Counted from the first letter of the stretch, positions 29,951 to 39,020 are shown. The stretch: DNA of 64,000 bases from Corynebacterium pygosceleis (GCF_016595275.2 NZ_JAENIQ020000001.1:124001-188000); one strand, 5' to 3'. Notes: a model not told the origin generated them from the letters alone. Numbers and translations: made by a program.

Positions 29951-31558
29951 ATGCACCCCCGTCACCTCTCCTTCGGCACCGCCGGCCTCCGCGCCCCGGT
30001 GGGCCCCGCCCGCACCCAGATGAATGTCTCCCAGGTGACCCGGGCCACCGCCGGCCTCGCCGCCTGGCTCGCCGACAACGCCAGCACGAACGCGCCCGGT
30101 CGCACCGACCCCGACGCGTCTCCCGGTGATCTCCCCCGCAGATTCGGACTGTCCATCTACGGGGAGAACGGGCCGCTCCGGGTTGCCGTGGGGTACGACG
30201 CCCGGTACGGTTCACACACCTTCGCGGCGACGGCTGCGGAGGTGTTCGCCGGAGCGGGTTTCGAGGTGACGCTCCTGCCCGCACCCACACCGACCCCGGT
30301 CCTGCCCTGGCTGGTCCGGTACCGGGGGCTCGACGCCGGTGTCCAGATCACCGCCTCGCACAACCCCGCCGCCGACAACGGGTACAAGGTCTACGGCCCG
30401 GACGGATCCGAGATCGACGTCACCTCGGAAAAGGATGTCGAAGCCGCGATCCGCGCGGTCGGTGACCCACTCGCGGTCCCCCGGGTACCCGTCCGCCCGG
30501 CGGGCGGCCAGTTGCGCCGCTACCTCGACCAGATCGTCGCCGAGGTGAACCCCGACGAGAATGACCGCCTCCGGGTGAACAATGAACGCGCCGCACTCAC
30601 CGTCGTCTACACCGCACTCCACGGCGTCGGTGGGCGTCCCCTCGCGCAGGCCCTCGGTGCCGCGGGTTTCCCCCGGACGTACCCCGTCGTCGCGCAGCAG
30701 TACCCGGACCCCACGTTCCCCACCGTGAGTTTCCCCGACCCGGAACAGCCCGACGCCGTCGCACTGCTTCTCCGGCAGGCCACGGACATGGACGCCGACC
30801 TCCTCATCGCACTCGACCCGGACGCCGACCGCTGCGCGGTGGGCTACCGCACGGCGGACGGGGGACACCGGATGCTGCGCGGTGATGAACTGGGGCCGCT
30901 CCTCGCGACCCGCCTCCTCCCCCGCCACGACGGCACCGGCCCGGCACCGGTGGTCGCCACGTCACTGGTCTCCTCGGGACTGCTCCCCGACATCGCCGGA
31001 GAGCTCAGGTGGGACTGCGTGGTCACCCCGACGGGTTTCAAGAACCTCATGCGCGCCGGGGACCACAGGCCCGGCACCCTGAGGTTCGCCTACGAGGAGG
31101 CCCACGGCACCTGTCCGATGCCCGGAATCGTCTCGGACAAGGACGGGCTGGCCACCGCACTCCACGCCTGTGCGTGGGCGGCCGAGCTCAAGGCCGGGGG
31201 CAGGACGCTCGGCGATGAGCTGGCCCGCCTCCACAGGAGGTTCGGGGAGTACGCGGGTGCGCAGATACAGGTCCGTACCTCGGACCCGGAGGGGCTCGTC
31301 GACCAGCTGCGCACCGATCCCCCGACGACCCTCATCGGGATAGCCGTCACCACCACCGACCTGCCGGCCGAACAGGGCGTGCTCATCACCGGACGCGACA
31401 CTGACGGGACCCGCGTCCGGATGATCGCACGGGTCTCCGGGACGGAGGCGAAGACCAAGGTGTACCTCGAGGTCTCACACTGCCCCGACCCCGGCGGCAC
31501 CGGGGAACTCCTGCACGTGCTCCGCACCGAGGTGGACGGTCTCCTCCACCGGTTCTGA
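29951..31558 (+). CDS. pmmB: Phosphohexomutase (phosphomannomutase/phosphoglucomutase family)
   Basis: Interconverts hexose 1- and 6-phosphates, feeding GDP-mannose and glucan precursors of the cell envelope. 535 residues from the ATG at 29951. The frame is open much further upstream, but that part is antisense to the amidohydrolase gene. The N-terminus LSFGTAGLRAPVGP is typical. The phosphoserine loop is TASHNPAADNGYKVYG, the magnesium site DPDADRCAVG and the sugar-binding loop YEEAHGTCPMPG. TATATT (29847-29852) is a likely -10. Convergent with upp, only 6 bp between stops. Whether mannose or glucose is preferred cannot be told. Confidence 0.88.
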   Translation: MHPRHLSFGTAGLRAPVGPARTQMNVSQVTRATAGLAAWLADNASTNAPGRTDPDASPGDLPRRFGLSIYGENGPLRVAVGYDARYGSHTFAATAAEVFAGAGFEVTLLPAPTPTPVLPWLVRYRGLDAGVQITASHNPAADNGYKVYGPDGSEIDVTSEKDVEAAIRAVGDPLAVPRVPVRPAGGQLRRYLDQIVAEVNPDENDRLRVNNERAALTVVYTALHGVGGRPLAQALGAAGFPRTYPVVAQQYPDPTFPTVSFPDPEQPDAVALLLRQATDMDADLLIALDPDADRCAVGYRTADGGHRMLRGDELGPLLATRLLPRHDGTGPAPVVATSLVSSGLLPDIAGELRWDCVVTPTGFKNLMRAGDHRPGTLRFAYEEAHGTCPMPGIVSDKDGLATALHACAWAAELKAGGRTLGDELARLHRRFGEYAGAQIQVRTSDPEGLVDQLRTDPPTTLIGIAVTTTDLPAEQGVLITGRDTDGTRVRMIARVSGTEAKTKVYLEVSHCPDPGGTGELLHVLRTEVDGLLHRF

Positions 31559-31564
31559 CACGTC

Positions 31565-32200
31565 CTACAGGTGGATGTTCCGGGGCCCGTAGAGACGGTC
31601 CCCGGCGTCACCCAGTCCGGGGACGATGTAGGCGTCCGGGTTGAGTTCCGGATCAACGGTGGCGGTGACCAGGCGCACCGGGTAGCCGGACGCCGCCAGC
31701 GCATCGACGCCGGGCTGCGCGGACACCATGCACACGGCGGTGATGTCCCGCGCACCACGGTCGCACAACAGTTTCAGCGAGTGCAGGAGGGAACCACCGG
31801 TCGCGAGCATCGGGTCCACGATGAACACCGTCTCATCGGACATGTCCTCCGGGAGCGCCTCGAGGTACGGCACGGGTTCGTGGGTCTCCTCGTCCCGCGC
31901 GATCCCGATGAACCCGACCTGCGCGTCGGGGATCATCGACAGCGCGGGGTCGACCATGCCGAGACCCGCCCGGATCACGGGAACGATGATCGGTGGTTTC
32001 CGGAGCCGGGTCCCGGTCGCGGTGGCCACCGGGGTCTCCGTGTCGAACGTCTCCACGTCCAGCCCCCGGGCGGCCTCATAGATGAGCATCGCCCCCAGAT
32101 CCCGCAACGCCGCACGGAAGACGGAGTTGTCGCTGCGCCGGTCACGCATGATGGTCAGGCGGGCGGCCGCCAGGGGGTGGTCGACGATTGTGATGTCCAT
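31565..32200 (-). CDS. upp: Uracil phosphoribosyltransferase
   Basis: Pyrimidine salvage: uracil + PRPP to UMP + diphosphate. 211 residues, standard length. The N-terminus [20 protein letters not shown] is family-typical. The PRPP loop is [17 protein letters not shown], and the uracil-binding C-terminal region [16 protein letters not shown] is complete. Cytosolic and monocistronic. Confidence 0.96.
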   Translation of the reverse strand: MDITIVDHPLAAARLTIMRDRRSDNSVFRAALRDLGAMLIYEAARGLDVETFDTETPVATATGTRLRKPPIIVPVIRAGLGMVDPALSMIPDAQVGFIGIARDEETHEPVPYLEALPEDMSDETVFIVDPMLATGGSLLHSLKLLCDRGARDITAVCMVSAQPGVDALAASGYPVRLVTATVDPELNPDAYIVPGLGDAGDRLYGPRNIHL

Positions 32201-32269
32201 GCACCCAATCCTAAGCCACCCGGATCAACCGGAGGGAACCCCGAACACGCTCCGCCGGTCTGACCGTGC

Positions 32270-32554
32270 ATGAACACACTCACACTCGATCCCGAACACG
32301 CCCGCGTCCTGGCGCGGGACCTGAACGACTCCGCCGACGCCACCCCGGACGAGGAGCCGCAGGCCCCGCAACCTACCCCGGGCACCCTGGAACTGATCCC
32401 CGCGTTCATCGACGCCGCCCGCACCCTGAACCGCCGGCGGATCGTCCTGAGCTCGCACGCCCGGGAACTGGCTGCGGCCCACGGTGCGGTCGGCGGCCAC
32501 ATCGACACCGTCGTCGCGGCGGACAGTGCACTCGCGAGGGGGTTCCGGGCATGA
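32270..32554 (+). CDS. Small helical protein coupled to an NlpC/P60 protein (WXG100-like size)
   Basis: Not recognised by family. 94 residues, no signal peptide or membrane segment. It consists of two predicted helical stretches (about 1-22 and 38-92) around a Pro-rich linker (DEEPQAPQPTPG). Size and helical content resemble ESX/WXG100-type secreted partners, but no W-x-G turn or YxxxD/E export motif is visible, so this is only a suggestion. Its stop overlaps the start of the next gene by ATGA, so the two are produced together and may interact. Confidence 0.6.
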   Translation: MNTLTLDPEHARVLARDLNDSADATPDEEPQAPQPTPGTLELIPAFIDAARTLNRRRIVLSSHARELAAAHGAVGGHIDTVVAADSALARGFRA

Positions 32555-33483
32555 ACACGCAGGTGCAGATGATGACCCCGCTGGCCCCGTTCGCCGGTGT
32601 CCTCGACTGCGTGCACCGGATCGCGGCCCTCCTTCCCCCCGAGATCCACGCACCCGACCCCGGTGTCACGGACGTGTCCTCCGCGCCCGCGCTGGCGGAG
32701 ATGTTCGGCACGGACGCGTCCGTGCTCATGGAGGAGACCCGGTCGTTGACCGAGGACTTCGGTTCGTTCTGTGTCACGACGGGCACCGCCCTGATGGAGC
32801 TGCGTTCCGCACGGGACGATCTCATCACCCTGGCCACCGCCGCGGTCCGGGAGGCGCGACCGGTCATCGCGCTCCTGCTCACCCCGAACCCCGCCGCCAC
32901 GATGTCCGCGCTGCTGCGTCTGACGGCGATCTCCGTCGCGACGTTCACCGCCGTGATCGGAAGAATCGCCCAGATGGAGATGGCCCTGCGCCCGCTCGCC
33001 GCGAAGTTCCGTGAACTGGCGGCGACCGAGACGCATCTCCCCCGGGTCGTCACACCGGACGGCAGGCCCTACACCCCGGTTCCTGTCCCGGGCCCCGCAC
33101 CGTCCCCTCCGCGCCCGGGGTGCCTCGACGAGCCCGCCCCGGAGGCCGGTCGGCGCGCCGCTGACGCCGCCGTGTCCATGGTGGGGACGCCCTATGTGTG
33201 GGGCGGCTCCGAACCCGGCGGTTTCGACTGTTCCGGGCTCACCACCTGGGCCTGGCGCCAGGCGGGGGTGGAGCTGCCGCGGCTGGCTGAACAGCAGACC
33301 GTGGGGCGGCGGATCAGTGCCGGGGAACTCGCGGCGGGTGATCTGGTGGTGTGGAACGGCCATGTCGCGATGTACGTGGGTGACGGGCAGATCGTCGAGG
33401 CGGGGGATCCGGTGGCGCTCTCGCCGCTGCGCACCACCAACAGCGGAATGGACTTCTACGGCTACTGGCGTCCCACGGGGTAG
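32551..33483 (+). CDS. NlpC/P60 peptidase with N-terminal helical domain, no signal peptide
   Basis: Predicted cell-wall gamma-D-glutamyl-diaminopimelate endopeptidase. 310 residues. Residues 1-160 are mostly helical, then comes a Pro-rich hinge (VPVPGPAPSPPRPG), then a C-terminal NlpC/P60 domain from about 200. The catalytic Cys227 lies in GGFDCSGLTTWAW and His271 in WNGHVAMYVGDG. No Sec or Tat signal is seen at either this start or upstream. The only alternative frame start (32266) is unlikely because it overlaps the preceding gene. How it would reach the wall is therefore open. The ATGA overlap with the preceding small helical protein suggests a two-component secreted unit. Confidence 0.8.
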   Translation: MNTQVQMMTPLAPFAGVLDCVHRIAALLPPEIHAPDPGVTDVSSAPALAEMFGTDASVLMEETRSLTEDFGSFCVTTGTALMELRSARDDLITLATAAVREARPVIALLLTPNPAATMSALLRLTAISVATFTAVIGRIAQMEMALRPLAAKFRELAATETHLPRVVTPDGRPYTPVPVPGPAPSPPRPGCLDEPAPEAGRRAADAAVSMVGTPYVWGGSEPGGFDCSGLTTWAWRQAGVELPRLAEQQTVGRRISAGELAAGDLVVWNGHVAMYVGDGQIVEAGDPVALSPLRTTNSGMDFYGYWRPTG

Positions 33484-33540
33484 ACCATTCACGGCACGCC
33501 AGGTGACGGCCGCTGAAACGGCACGCTAGAATCTGCACCC

Positions 33541-34764
33541 ATGGCACTACAAGGCATCGTCCCGATCACCATCGCCCTGACTGAGGGCGACTTCCACACG
33601 CTGTGGGCCCCGAAGTGGAGGGAGCACGGGCAGGAGTGGCAGGCGTTCCTCGGAAACGGGGATGATGTCTATCTCTTCCGCTCCACCGGCGAACTGCTGG
33701 CCTTCATCGAGTCCGATGCCCGCCACGATCTGCGTGACCACCCGAAGTGGCAGGCGTTCCAGCACGAGGATGCCGCCAGGGTGGTCCCCGACAAGCGGGG
33801 CTACTGTGACGTCATCGGTGTCCCCGAGCTCCTCGCCGGTCGACCCAGCCACGAGAACGTCACCGGTGTGGAACGCGCCCTCGCCGTCGCCCGGTCGCTC
33901 GGTGACGTGATCGATTCGACGACGGTCGGTTCCTTCTTCTCCTCGTATTCGGTTCTCGCCAACGTCGCGCGCGGGGCGGACCACTACGCGGTGGAGAACG
34001 GCGGGTCGGAATGGTCGGCGGTGGGGCGTGCGGTCCTGTCCAACTGGGACCGCGTCGTCGATGAACTGGACGGGTGCTACATCATCCCGGAGCAGGACAC
34101 CGCGACGGTCGACGCCGCGCAGACGAAGGTCGACGCCGCCGTGGAGGCCCGCGAACAGGCGCGGATCGAGGAGGAGCGTGCCGCCGAGGCCGCCGAGGCG
34201 CAGGTCGACCCCTACGACGCCTCCCTGTGGGGCACCGCGGGGATCGACCCGGTGAAGATCGCCGTCGAGGGCCGCACCCTCTACACCCTGCGTACCTATG
34301 TCGACGGGCAACCGGTCTTCCTCGGGCACTTCGGCCAGATCTACACCTTCAACAACCGCCGGGCGATGCTCCGCTGGCTGGCCGAACACGATGAACACGA
34401 CCTCGCCTCCACCTCCACGTGGTCAGAGATCATGGACGGCGTCAACGGCGGCACACTCGAGGTCACCGCGCACCCCGACAACACCTACGTGTTCACCGGG
34501 CTGGTGGAGGACATCACCGACGGGCCGAACAAGGTGGACACCGGGCAGCTGCGCCAGGCGTACGAGCTTCTCGCCGATGCCGCTGACTGGGCACGAGACG
34601 ACGCCGTGAACTCCGTACTGGTGGCGAACCCGGCGTTGCAGGAGTACATCGCCTACATGCTCGGCGGCTCGTCCGGGTACTCCCCCTCTGCGCCGTACAC
34701 CGCGGAGGCGGAGGGTTGGCGCCAGTTGGAGAACGGTCTCGTCGGCCGCTTCAGCAGGTTCTGA
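33541..34764 (+). CDS. Conserved hypothetical protein with internal duplication
   Basis: Unknown function. 407 residues, soluble and acidic, with no signal. Two similar segments are visible. Residues about 7-72 run VPITIALTEGDFHTLW, then FLGNGDDVYLFRSTGELLAFI, then HDLRDHPKW. Residues about 237-301 run VKIAVEGRTLYTLR, then FLGHFGQIYTFNNRRAMLRWL, then HDLASTSTW. Between them is a helical Glu/Ala-rich linker (EAREQARIEEERAAEAAEAQ) that may be a coiled coil. It follows the NlpC/P60 gene by 57 bp. I recall an orthologue at this place in C. glutamicum but no function. Confidence 0.7.
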   Translation: MALQGIVPITIALTEGDFHTLWAPKWREHGQEWQAFLGNGDDVYLFRSTGELLAFIESDARHDLRDHPKWQAFQHEDAARVVPDKRGYCDVIGVPELLAGRPSHENVTGVERALAVARSLGDVIDSTTVGSFFSSYSVLANVARGADHYAVENGGSEWSAVGRAVLSNWDRVVDELDGCYIIPEQDTATVDAAQTKVDAAVEAREQARIEEERAAEAAEAQVDPYDASLWGTAGIDPVKIAVEGRTLYTLRTYVDGQPVFLGHFGQIYTFNNRRAMLRWLAEHDEHDLASTSTWSEIMDGVNGGTLEVTAHPDNTYVFTGLVEDITDGPNKVDTGQLRQAYELLADAADWARDDAVNSVLVANPALQEYIAYMLGGSSGYSPSAPYTAEAEGWRQLENGLVGRFSRF

Positions 34765-34780
34765 CGTCCCCGCGGACTTC

Positions 34781-34812
34781 CGGCCGGCCCGTCGGGCCGG
34801 CCTTCGTCTTTC
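34781..34812. terminator. Hairpin between convergent genes 33541-34764 and add
   Basis: GCCGGCCCG and CGGGCCGGC pair around a single T. CTTCGTCTTTCT follows on the plus strand, giving an imperfect U-run. It lies immediately before the adenosine deaminase stop. Confidence 0.65.
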
Positions 34813-34817
34813 TCCCC

Positions 34818-36113
34818 TCAGTTCCCCGGGAACAGGTCCCCGGGGTCGATCCCCAGTTCAGCGAGGAGTTGCGGGTCGATCCCCTCGAGGTCCCCGGCCG
34901 GGGTGAGCGTCGGGGACGGTTCCCCGTCAGCTTCCCCCGTGGCGGTCCGCCGGGTTGTCTCCGTGGTCTCTCCCGTGAGCGCATCCCAACCGGGGACGAT
35001 GAGTGTCTCCATGATCTCCCGGCGTTCAGGTTCCGGAATGAAGGCACCTCCGATCGCGGTCGCCGTGAGTTCGAACAGCTCACCGACCCCGTATCCGAAG
35101 GTGTCGACGAGGAGCATCATCTCGTCGGTCATCGTCGTCCCCGACACGAGCCGGTTGTCGGTGTTCACCGTGCAGGCGAACCCCAGCTGCTGCAGCAGCG
35201 GCAACGGATGATCGGCGAGATCGTCGACGACTCCGGTCTGGATGTTGGAGGTCGGCGCGAGTTCGAGGATGATCTGCCGGTCCCGCACGAAGGATGACAC
35301 GTGGCCCGGTTCGATACCGGACTCCAGGTCGGCGGTGAAGTCCTCGTAGAGGCGCGCGCCGTGACCGATCCGCCAGGTACCTTCCTGCACCGCTCCTTCG
35401 AGGGACCCGATGCCCGCAGCCTCCCCGGCGTGGATGGTGAACGGGACGAGTTCCCGCCGCAGTGTCGCGAAGGCCCCGGAGCAGCAGCTCGGGGGGAAAC
35501 CGTCCTCCGCACCGGCGATGTCGAAGCCGACGACGTACCCCCTCTTCTCCCGTGCGGCCTCCTTCCGGTACTCGACCAGCAGGTCGGCGATCTCACCGGA
35601 CCGGTCGGCGTGACGCATCGCGCAGAGGATCACCCGGGCCCGGATGGTGCGCCCCGCGAGTGCAGCCGTCTTCTCGCCTTCCCTGACTCCCTCGACGACG
35701 GCGTCGACGACCTCACGGAGACCGAGGCCCTGCTCCTGGTGCTGCTCCGGTGCGAATCGCAGTTCCGCGTAGACCACACCGTCAGCGGCGAGATCCTCGA
35801 CGGCTTCCCTGGCGACGCGGTGCAGCGCCCGCCGGGTCTGCATGACGGCGCAGGTGTGGGCGAACGTCTCCAGGTACTTCTCCAGTGAACCGGAGTCGGC
35901 GGCGTCGACGAACCAACGGCCGAGAGCCCCGGAGTCGGTCGTGGGCAGTGAATCGTAGCCGCAGTCCGCAGCCAGGTCGATCACCGTTCGGGGGCGCAGA
36001 CCACCGTCGAGATGGTCATGGAGAACAACCTTCGGCAGGGAGGCGACGGTCTCCCGGTCGAGGTTCTTGTGCTCCGGGGCGTGATCCGGGCTCTGCCTGC
36101 TGCTGATGTTCAT
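34818..36113 (-). CDS. add: Adenosine deaminase
   Basis: Deaminates adenosine and deoxyadenosine to inosine forms, purine salvage. 431 residues from the ATG at 36113. The frame is open to 36773, but that part is antisense to the carboxypeptidase gene. Zinc and catalytic segments are LHDHLDGGLRP (HxH), FTIHAGEAAG (His, Glu), RIGHGARL and VNTDNRLVSGTTMTDE. The last is usually NTDDP, so the second metal-site Asp is replaced by Asn, a point worth noting. About 60 C-terminal residues (TGETTETTRRTATGEADG and an acidic end) are an extra disordered tail. Confidence 0.88.
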   Translation of the reverse strand: MNISSRQSPDHAPEHKNLDRETVASLPKVVLHDHLDGGLRPRTVIDLAADCGYDSLPTTDSGALGRWFVDAADSGSLEKYLETFAHTCAVMQTRRALHRVAREAVEDLAADGVVYAELRFAPEQHQEQGLGLREVVDAVVEGVREGEKTAALAGRTIRARVILCAMRHADRSGEIADLLVEYRKEAAREKRGYVVGFDIAGAEDGFPPSCCSGAFATLRRELVPFTIHAGEAAGIGSLEGAVQEGTWRIGHGARLYEDFTADLESGIEPGHVSSFVRDRQIILELAPTSNIQTGVVDDLADHPLPLLQQLGFACTVNTDNRLVSGTTMTDEMMLLVDTFGYGVGELFELTATAIGGAFIPEPERREIMETLIVPGWDALTGETTETTRRTATGEADGEPSPTLTPAGDLEGIDPQLLAELGIDPGDLFPGN

Positions 36114-36222
36114 GGACCACAATCTACCTTCCTCCCCGTGGGTGTCGGTGCGGTCTCCGTGTCGACACCGGGCGGCCGGCCAATCCCCGGGTACGCTCCA
36201 ACCGGCAGTAGTCTGGACAACC

Positions 36223-37584
36223 ATGCGACTGCGACCGCGGCGACATCTCCGCCCCCATCTCCTCTGCGCACTCACGGCGACTGCCCTCATCTCCGTCACC
36301 CCCGCCACAGCCACAGCGGAGGAGTCGGAGACCGGTACCCTGACGGTGACGACCACCCCGCCGCAGACCGCGCTCAGTGGACGTCCGGACGCCCCGGTGA
36401 CGGATGACTGCCCCTGGGCCACCTCACCAGTGGAACCCGTCGACACCTCCGAGATCCCGACGGACGGGAAACCTGCACCGATGCCGCTGCCGGTACCGGA
36501 CGTCCCGGCGGGTGGTCCCGCCATGGCCGAATGCGGTGTCGTCGCCGCCCCCGGTTTCATCGTCCCCGAGGAGCAGACCGCGACCGCCTGGATCGTCTTC
36601 GATCTCGATGACGGCGAGGTCATCGCGGCGAAGGATCCCCACGGCCGGTACCGTCCGGCGTCGATCATCAAGGCACTGCTGGCCATGGTCGTACTCGAAC
36701 GCCTCCCCCTGGACCGGGAGGTCGTCGCCACCCACGATTCCGCCGCGATGGAGGGCTCCCGCGTCGGGATCATCGAGGACGGTCACTACACGGTGGAACA
36801 GCTGCTGCAGGGACTGCTCATGGCCTCCGGCAACGATGCCGCGCACGCCCTCGCCCAAGAACTCGGTGGTGACCAGCGAGCACTGGAGCTGGTGAACGCG
36901 AAGGCCCGGGAACTCGGGACACAGGACACCCGCGTCGCCGACTACACCGGCCTCGACGGTCCCGGGATGTCGACGTCACCGTTCGACCTGGCCCTGATCT
37001 ACCGCGCGGCGTGGGGGAACCCCGTGTTCGCGCGCATCGTCGACACCGACTTCGTGGACTTCCCCGGGGGACCGGACCACGAGGGATTCCAGGTCTGGAA
37101 CGACAACCACCTGCTGCTCAACGACCCCGACGGGATCGGCGGGAAAACCGGTTTCACCGATGACGCCCGACACACATTCGTCGGAGCGAAAAACGTCGAC
37201 GGGAGACGGCTGGCCGCCGTCATCCTCGACACGACCATCGACCGGGGTCGGCCGTGGGAACAGGCAAGACGGCTCCTCGACGCCGCGTACCCCGTCCCAC
37301 GCGGCAGCGGGATCGGGGTCGTCGAGAAACTCCCGGAGACCTCCACACCCCTCTCCCCCAGAGTGACGTCCACCGCCCCCACCGCAGCCGCGGCACCGGC
37401 CACCGCAGCCGGTGACGGTGCCCCGACGGCGCCCGCAGCACAGTCGTCGGAGTGGCGACCGGCGGCGGTGACGACCGGCGTGCTGTTCCTCGTGGTTCTT
37501 CTCGCCGGACTCGCCCTCAACAGGAAACTCGGCGACAGACGCCGACGCGCCACCCGACGGCGCGAGGTACGCAGACGGCGCTGA
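36223..37584 (+). CDS. D-alanyl-D-alanine carboxypeptidase (S11), membrane-anchored
   Basis: Penicillin-binding carboxypeptidase trimming peptidoglycan stem peptides outside the membrane. 453 residues from the ATG at 36223, behind a CAGTAGTCT -10-like box. A signal peptide ends near ATATAEE, then about 80 Pro/Thr-rich residues lead into the serine-hydrolase domain. S-x-x-K is SIIKALLAM, S-x-N is in ASGNDAAHALA and K-T-G is GGKTGFTDDARHTF. The C-terminal part has an Ala/Pro/Thr linker, one membrane helix (TTGVLFLVVLLAGLAL) and a strongly basic cytosolic tail. Divergent from add. Confidence 0.88.
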   Translation: MRLRPRRHLRPHLLCALTATALISVTPATATAEESETGTLTVTTTPPQTALSGRPDAPVTDDCPWATSPVEPVDTSEIPTDGKPAPMPLPVPDVPAGGPAMAECGVVAAPGFIVPEEQTATAWIVFDLDDGEVIAAKDPHGRYRPASIIKALLAMVVLERLPLDREVVATHDSAAMEGSRVGIIEDGHYTVEQLLQGLLMASGNDAAHALAQELGGDQRALELVNAKARELGTQDTRVADYTGLDGPGMSTSPFDLALIYRAAWGNPVFARIVDTDFVDFPGGPDHEGFQVWNDNHLLLNDPDGIGGKTGFTDDARHTFVGAKNVDGRRLAAVILDTTIDRGRPWEQARRLLDAAYPVPRGSGIGVVEKLPETSTPLSPRVTSTAPTAAAAPATAAGDGAPTAPAAQSSEWRPAAVTTGVLFLVVLLAGLALNRKLGDRRRRATRRREVRRRR

Positions 37585-37596
37585 CAGACGGTTGAT

Positions 37597-37656
37597 CCAC
37601 GGGGAACGGGGTGGCGAACACGGTGCGGTCCGTGTTCCCCACCCCGTTCCCCGTGG
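37597..37656. terminator. Very long hairpin between convergent genes
   Basis: Arms of 27 bases (37597-37623 and 37630-37656) pair with one C:C mismatch around a 6-nt loop. It lies exactly between the stops at 37584 and 37669. No U-run, but it is symmetrical and could end both transcripts. Confidence 0.7.
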
Positions 37657-37668
37657 AGTGAAAGGGCC

Positions 37669-38751
37669 CTACCTTCCCGTCAGTTTCCGGACGAGTGCGA
37701 TCCCCGCCGCGCCGATCGCCGCACCGGCACCGATCAGGGCCGCGGACGCCTTCGGGTCGGGGACCGTGTCGACGTCGTTGCGTACCCGGATGACGGCCGG
37801 CTCCGGCACCGGGGTGTGCGTCTGTTCGAGCGACTCCTCCGTCGTCGCGGCCCACGCCGAGCTGTAGAGCAGGATCCGCCAGACGAAGAAGAACAGGACC
37901 ATCACGCCGATGATCGGGCCGAACGTCGCCCCCGCCGGATTGTCCAGCGCCTTGGAGAAGAACACCGTTCCGATCTGCTTGAACACCTCGAACGCGAGCG
38001 CACCCAGAATCGCCCCCTTGACCGCCGCCGCCCCGGGTACGTGGGTGCGCGGGAGGAAACGGAGCAACCCGACGAAGACGACGAAGTTCACCAGCAGACC
38101 GATGACGAGGGTGAGGGCGAAGACCATCAGCGTGATCCCCGGAATGTGGCTGAGATTCAGCTTCTCCAGCAGGATCTCGGTGAGACCGGAGGAACCCGCC
38201 GCCGCGACACCGAAGGCGACGATCAGGGCGAGCAGCAGGGCGATCAGACCGAGAAGGTCCCTGAGCTTCCGGATGACGAAATTGCCCTCGGTCGGGTCGG
38301 CCCTCCACATCATCGACACGCCGTAGCGGAGATGGTTCATCCAGTTGAGCCCGGACCACAGGGCGGTCAGACCACCGATGCCGGCCACCGCCGAACGCTG
38401 CGCGATGGCGGTGTCGAGGATCCTGTTCACCGGCTCAGAGAGATCCCCGGACACCGAGCTGTTGATCCGCTCCTGTACCTCGACCACCGCAGCGGGATGG
38501 TTGGCCAGGACGAAACCGACCGCAGCGAACACGAGCATGAGGATGGGGAACATCGACAGCACCGAGAAGTACGTGATCCCCGCCGCGTACTGGTTGCCGC
38601 CCATCGTTCCGTACCGCTCCTGCATGCGCATCACGTGGTCGAACCACGGCCACTTCTCGCGGTACCCGTCGATGACCCCCGGTTCGTCCTGGGTCACCCG
38701 CTCAATGCCGAACTCATCGGTCTTCTTCGGTGCGGTCTTCGTTGATGCCAC
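37669..38751 (-). CDS. YihY/BrkB-family membrane protein
   Basis: Integral membrane protein of unknown transport or envelope role, 360 residues. About six membrane helices: around residues 56-84, 120-140, 168-190, 207-232, 240-262 and 280-300. Family hallmarks are GNQYAAGITYFSVLSMFPILML at the start and LWSGLNWMNHLRYGVSMMW in the middle. The C-terminal 60 residues are a Pro-rich linker and a hydrophobic segment (ALIGAGAAIGAAGIAL). Its orthologue lies beside trpS in C. glutamicum as I recall; here an 8-kb surface-protein island separates them. Confidence 0.85.
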   Translation of the reverse strand: MASTKTAPKKTDEFGIERVTQDEPGVIDGYREKWPWFDHVMRMQERYGTMGGNQYAAGITYFSVLSMFPILMLVFAAVGFVLANHPAAVVEVQERINSSVSGDLSEPVNRILDTAIAQRSAVAGIGGLTALWSGLNWMNHLRYGVSMMWRADPTEGNFVIRKLRDLLGLIALLLALIVAFGVAAAGSSGLTEILLEKLNLSHIPGITLMVFALTLVIGLLVNFVVFVGLLRFLPRTHVPGAAAVKGAILGALAFEVFKQIGTVFFSKALDNPAGATFGPIIGVMVLFFFVWRILLYSSAWAATTEESLEQTHTPVPEPAVIRVRNDVDTVPDPKASAALIGAGAAIGAAGIALVRKLTGR

Positions 38752-39020
38752 AGTCGTGTCGGTCCTTCTGGGTCGGTGGAGAGATCATCTGAAAAACAGC
38801 AGGTGCCTTCAGATTAGGCGTAGGGGGTGGCGAGGTGGCAATCAGGCCGGGTATCCCCGCCGTCGGAGCCCGGCAGGACAGTATCCCCGGTTTCCCGACC
38901 TTCCGGGTTCCAGGTCACGCGGGGGACACCCGGTCGTGACAGGACCACGCCGGGCTCCTAATCTGATGACAGGACAGTATCCCCGGGCGAAGCACCGCCC
39001 CAGCACCGTCGAGGACCCGA
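38752..39020. promoter_or_regulatory. Promoter region of first surface-protein gene, with 17-bp direct repeat
   Basis: CAGGACAGTATCCCCGG occurs at 38874-38890 and again at 38970-38986, 96 bp apart, and a partial GGTATCCCCG lies near 38850. The second copy sits 35 bp before the ATG at 39021 and overlaps where a promoter would be expected. The repeats may bind a regulator of the surface-protein gene. Confidence 0.45.
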
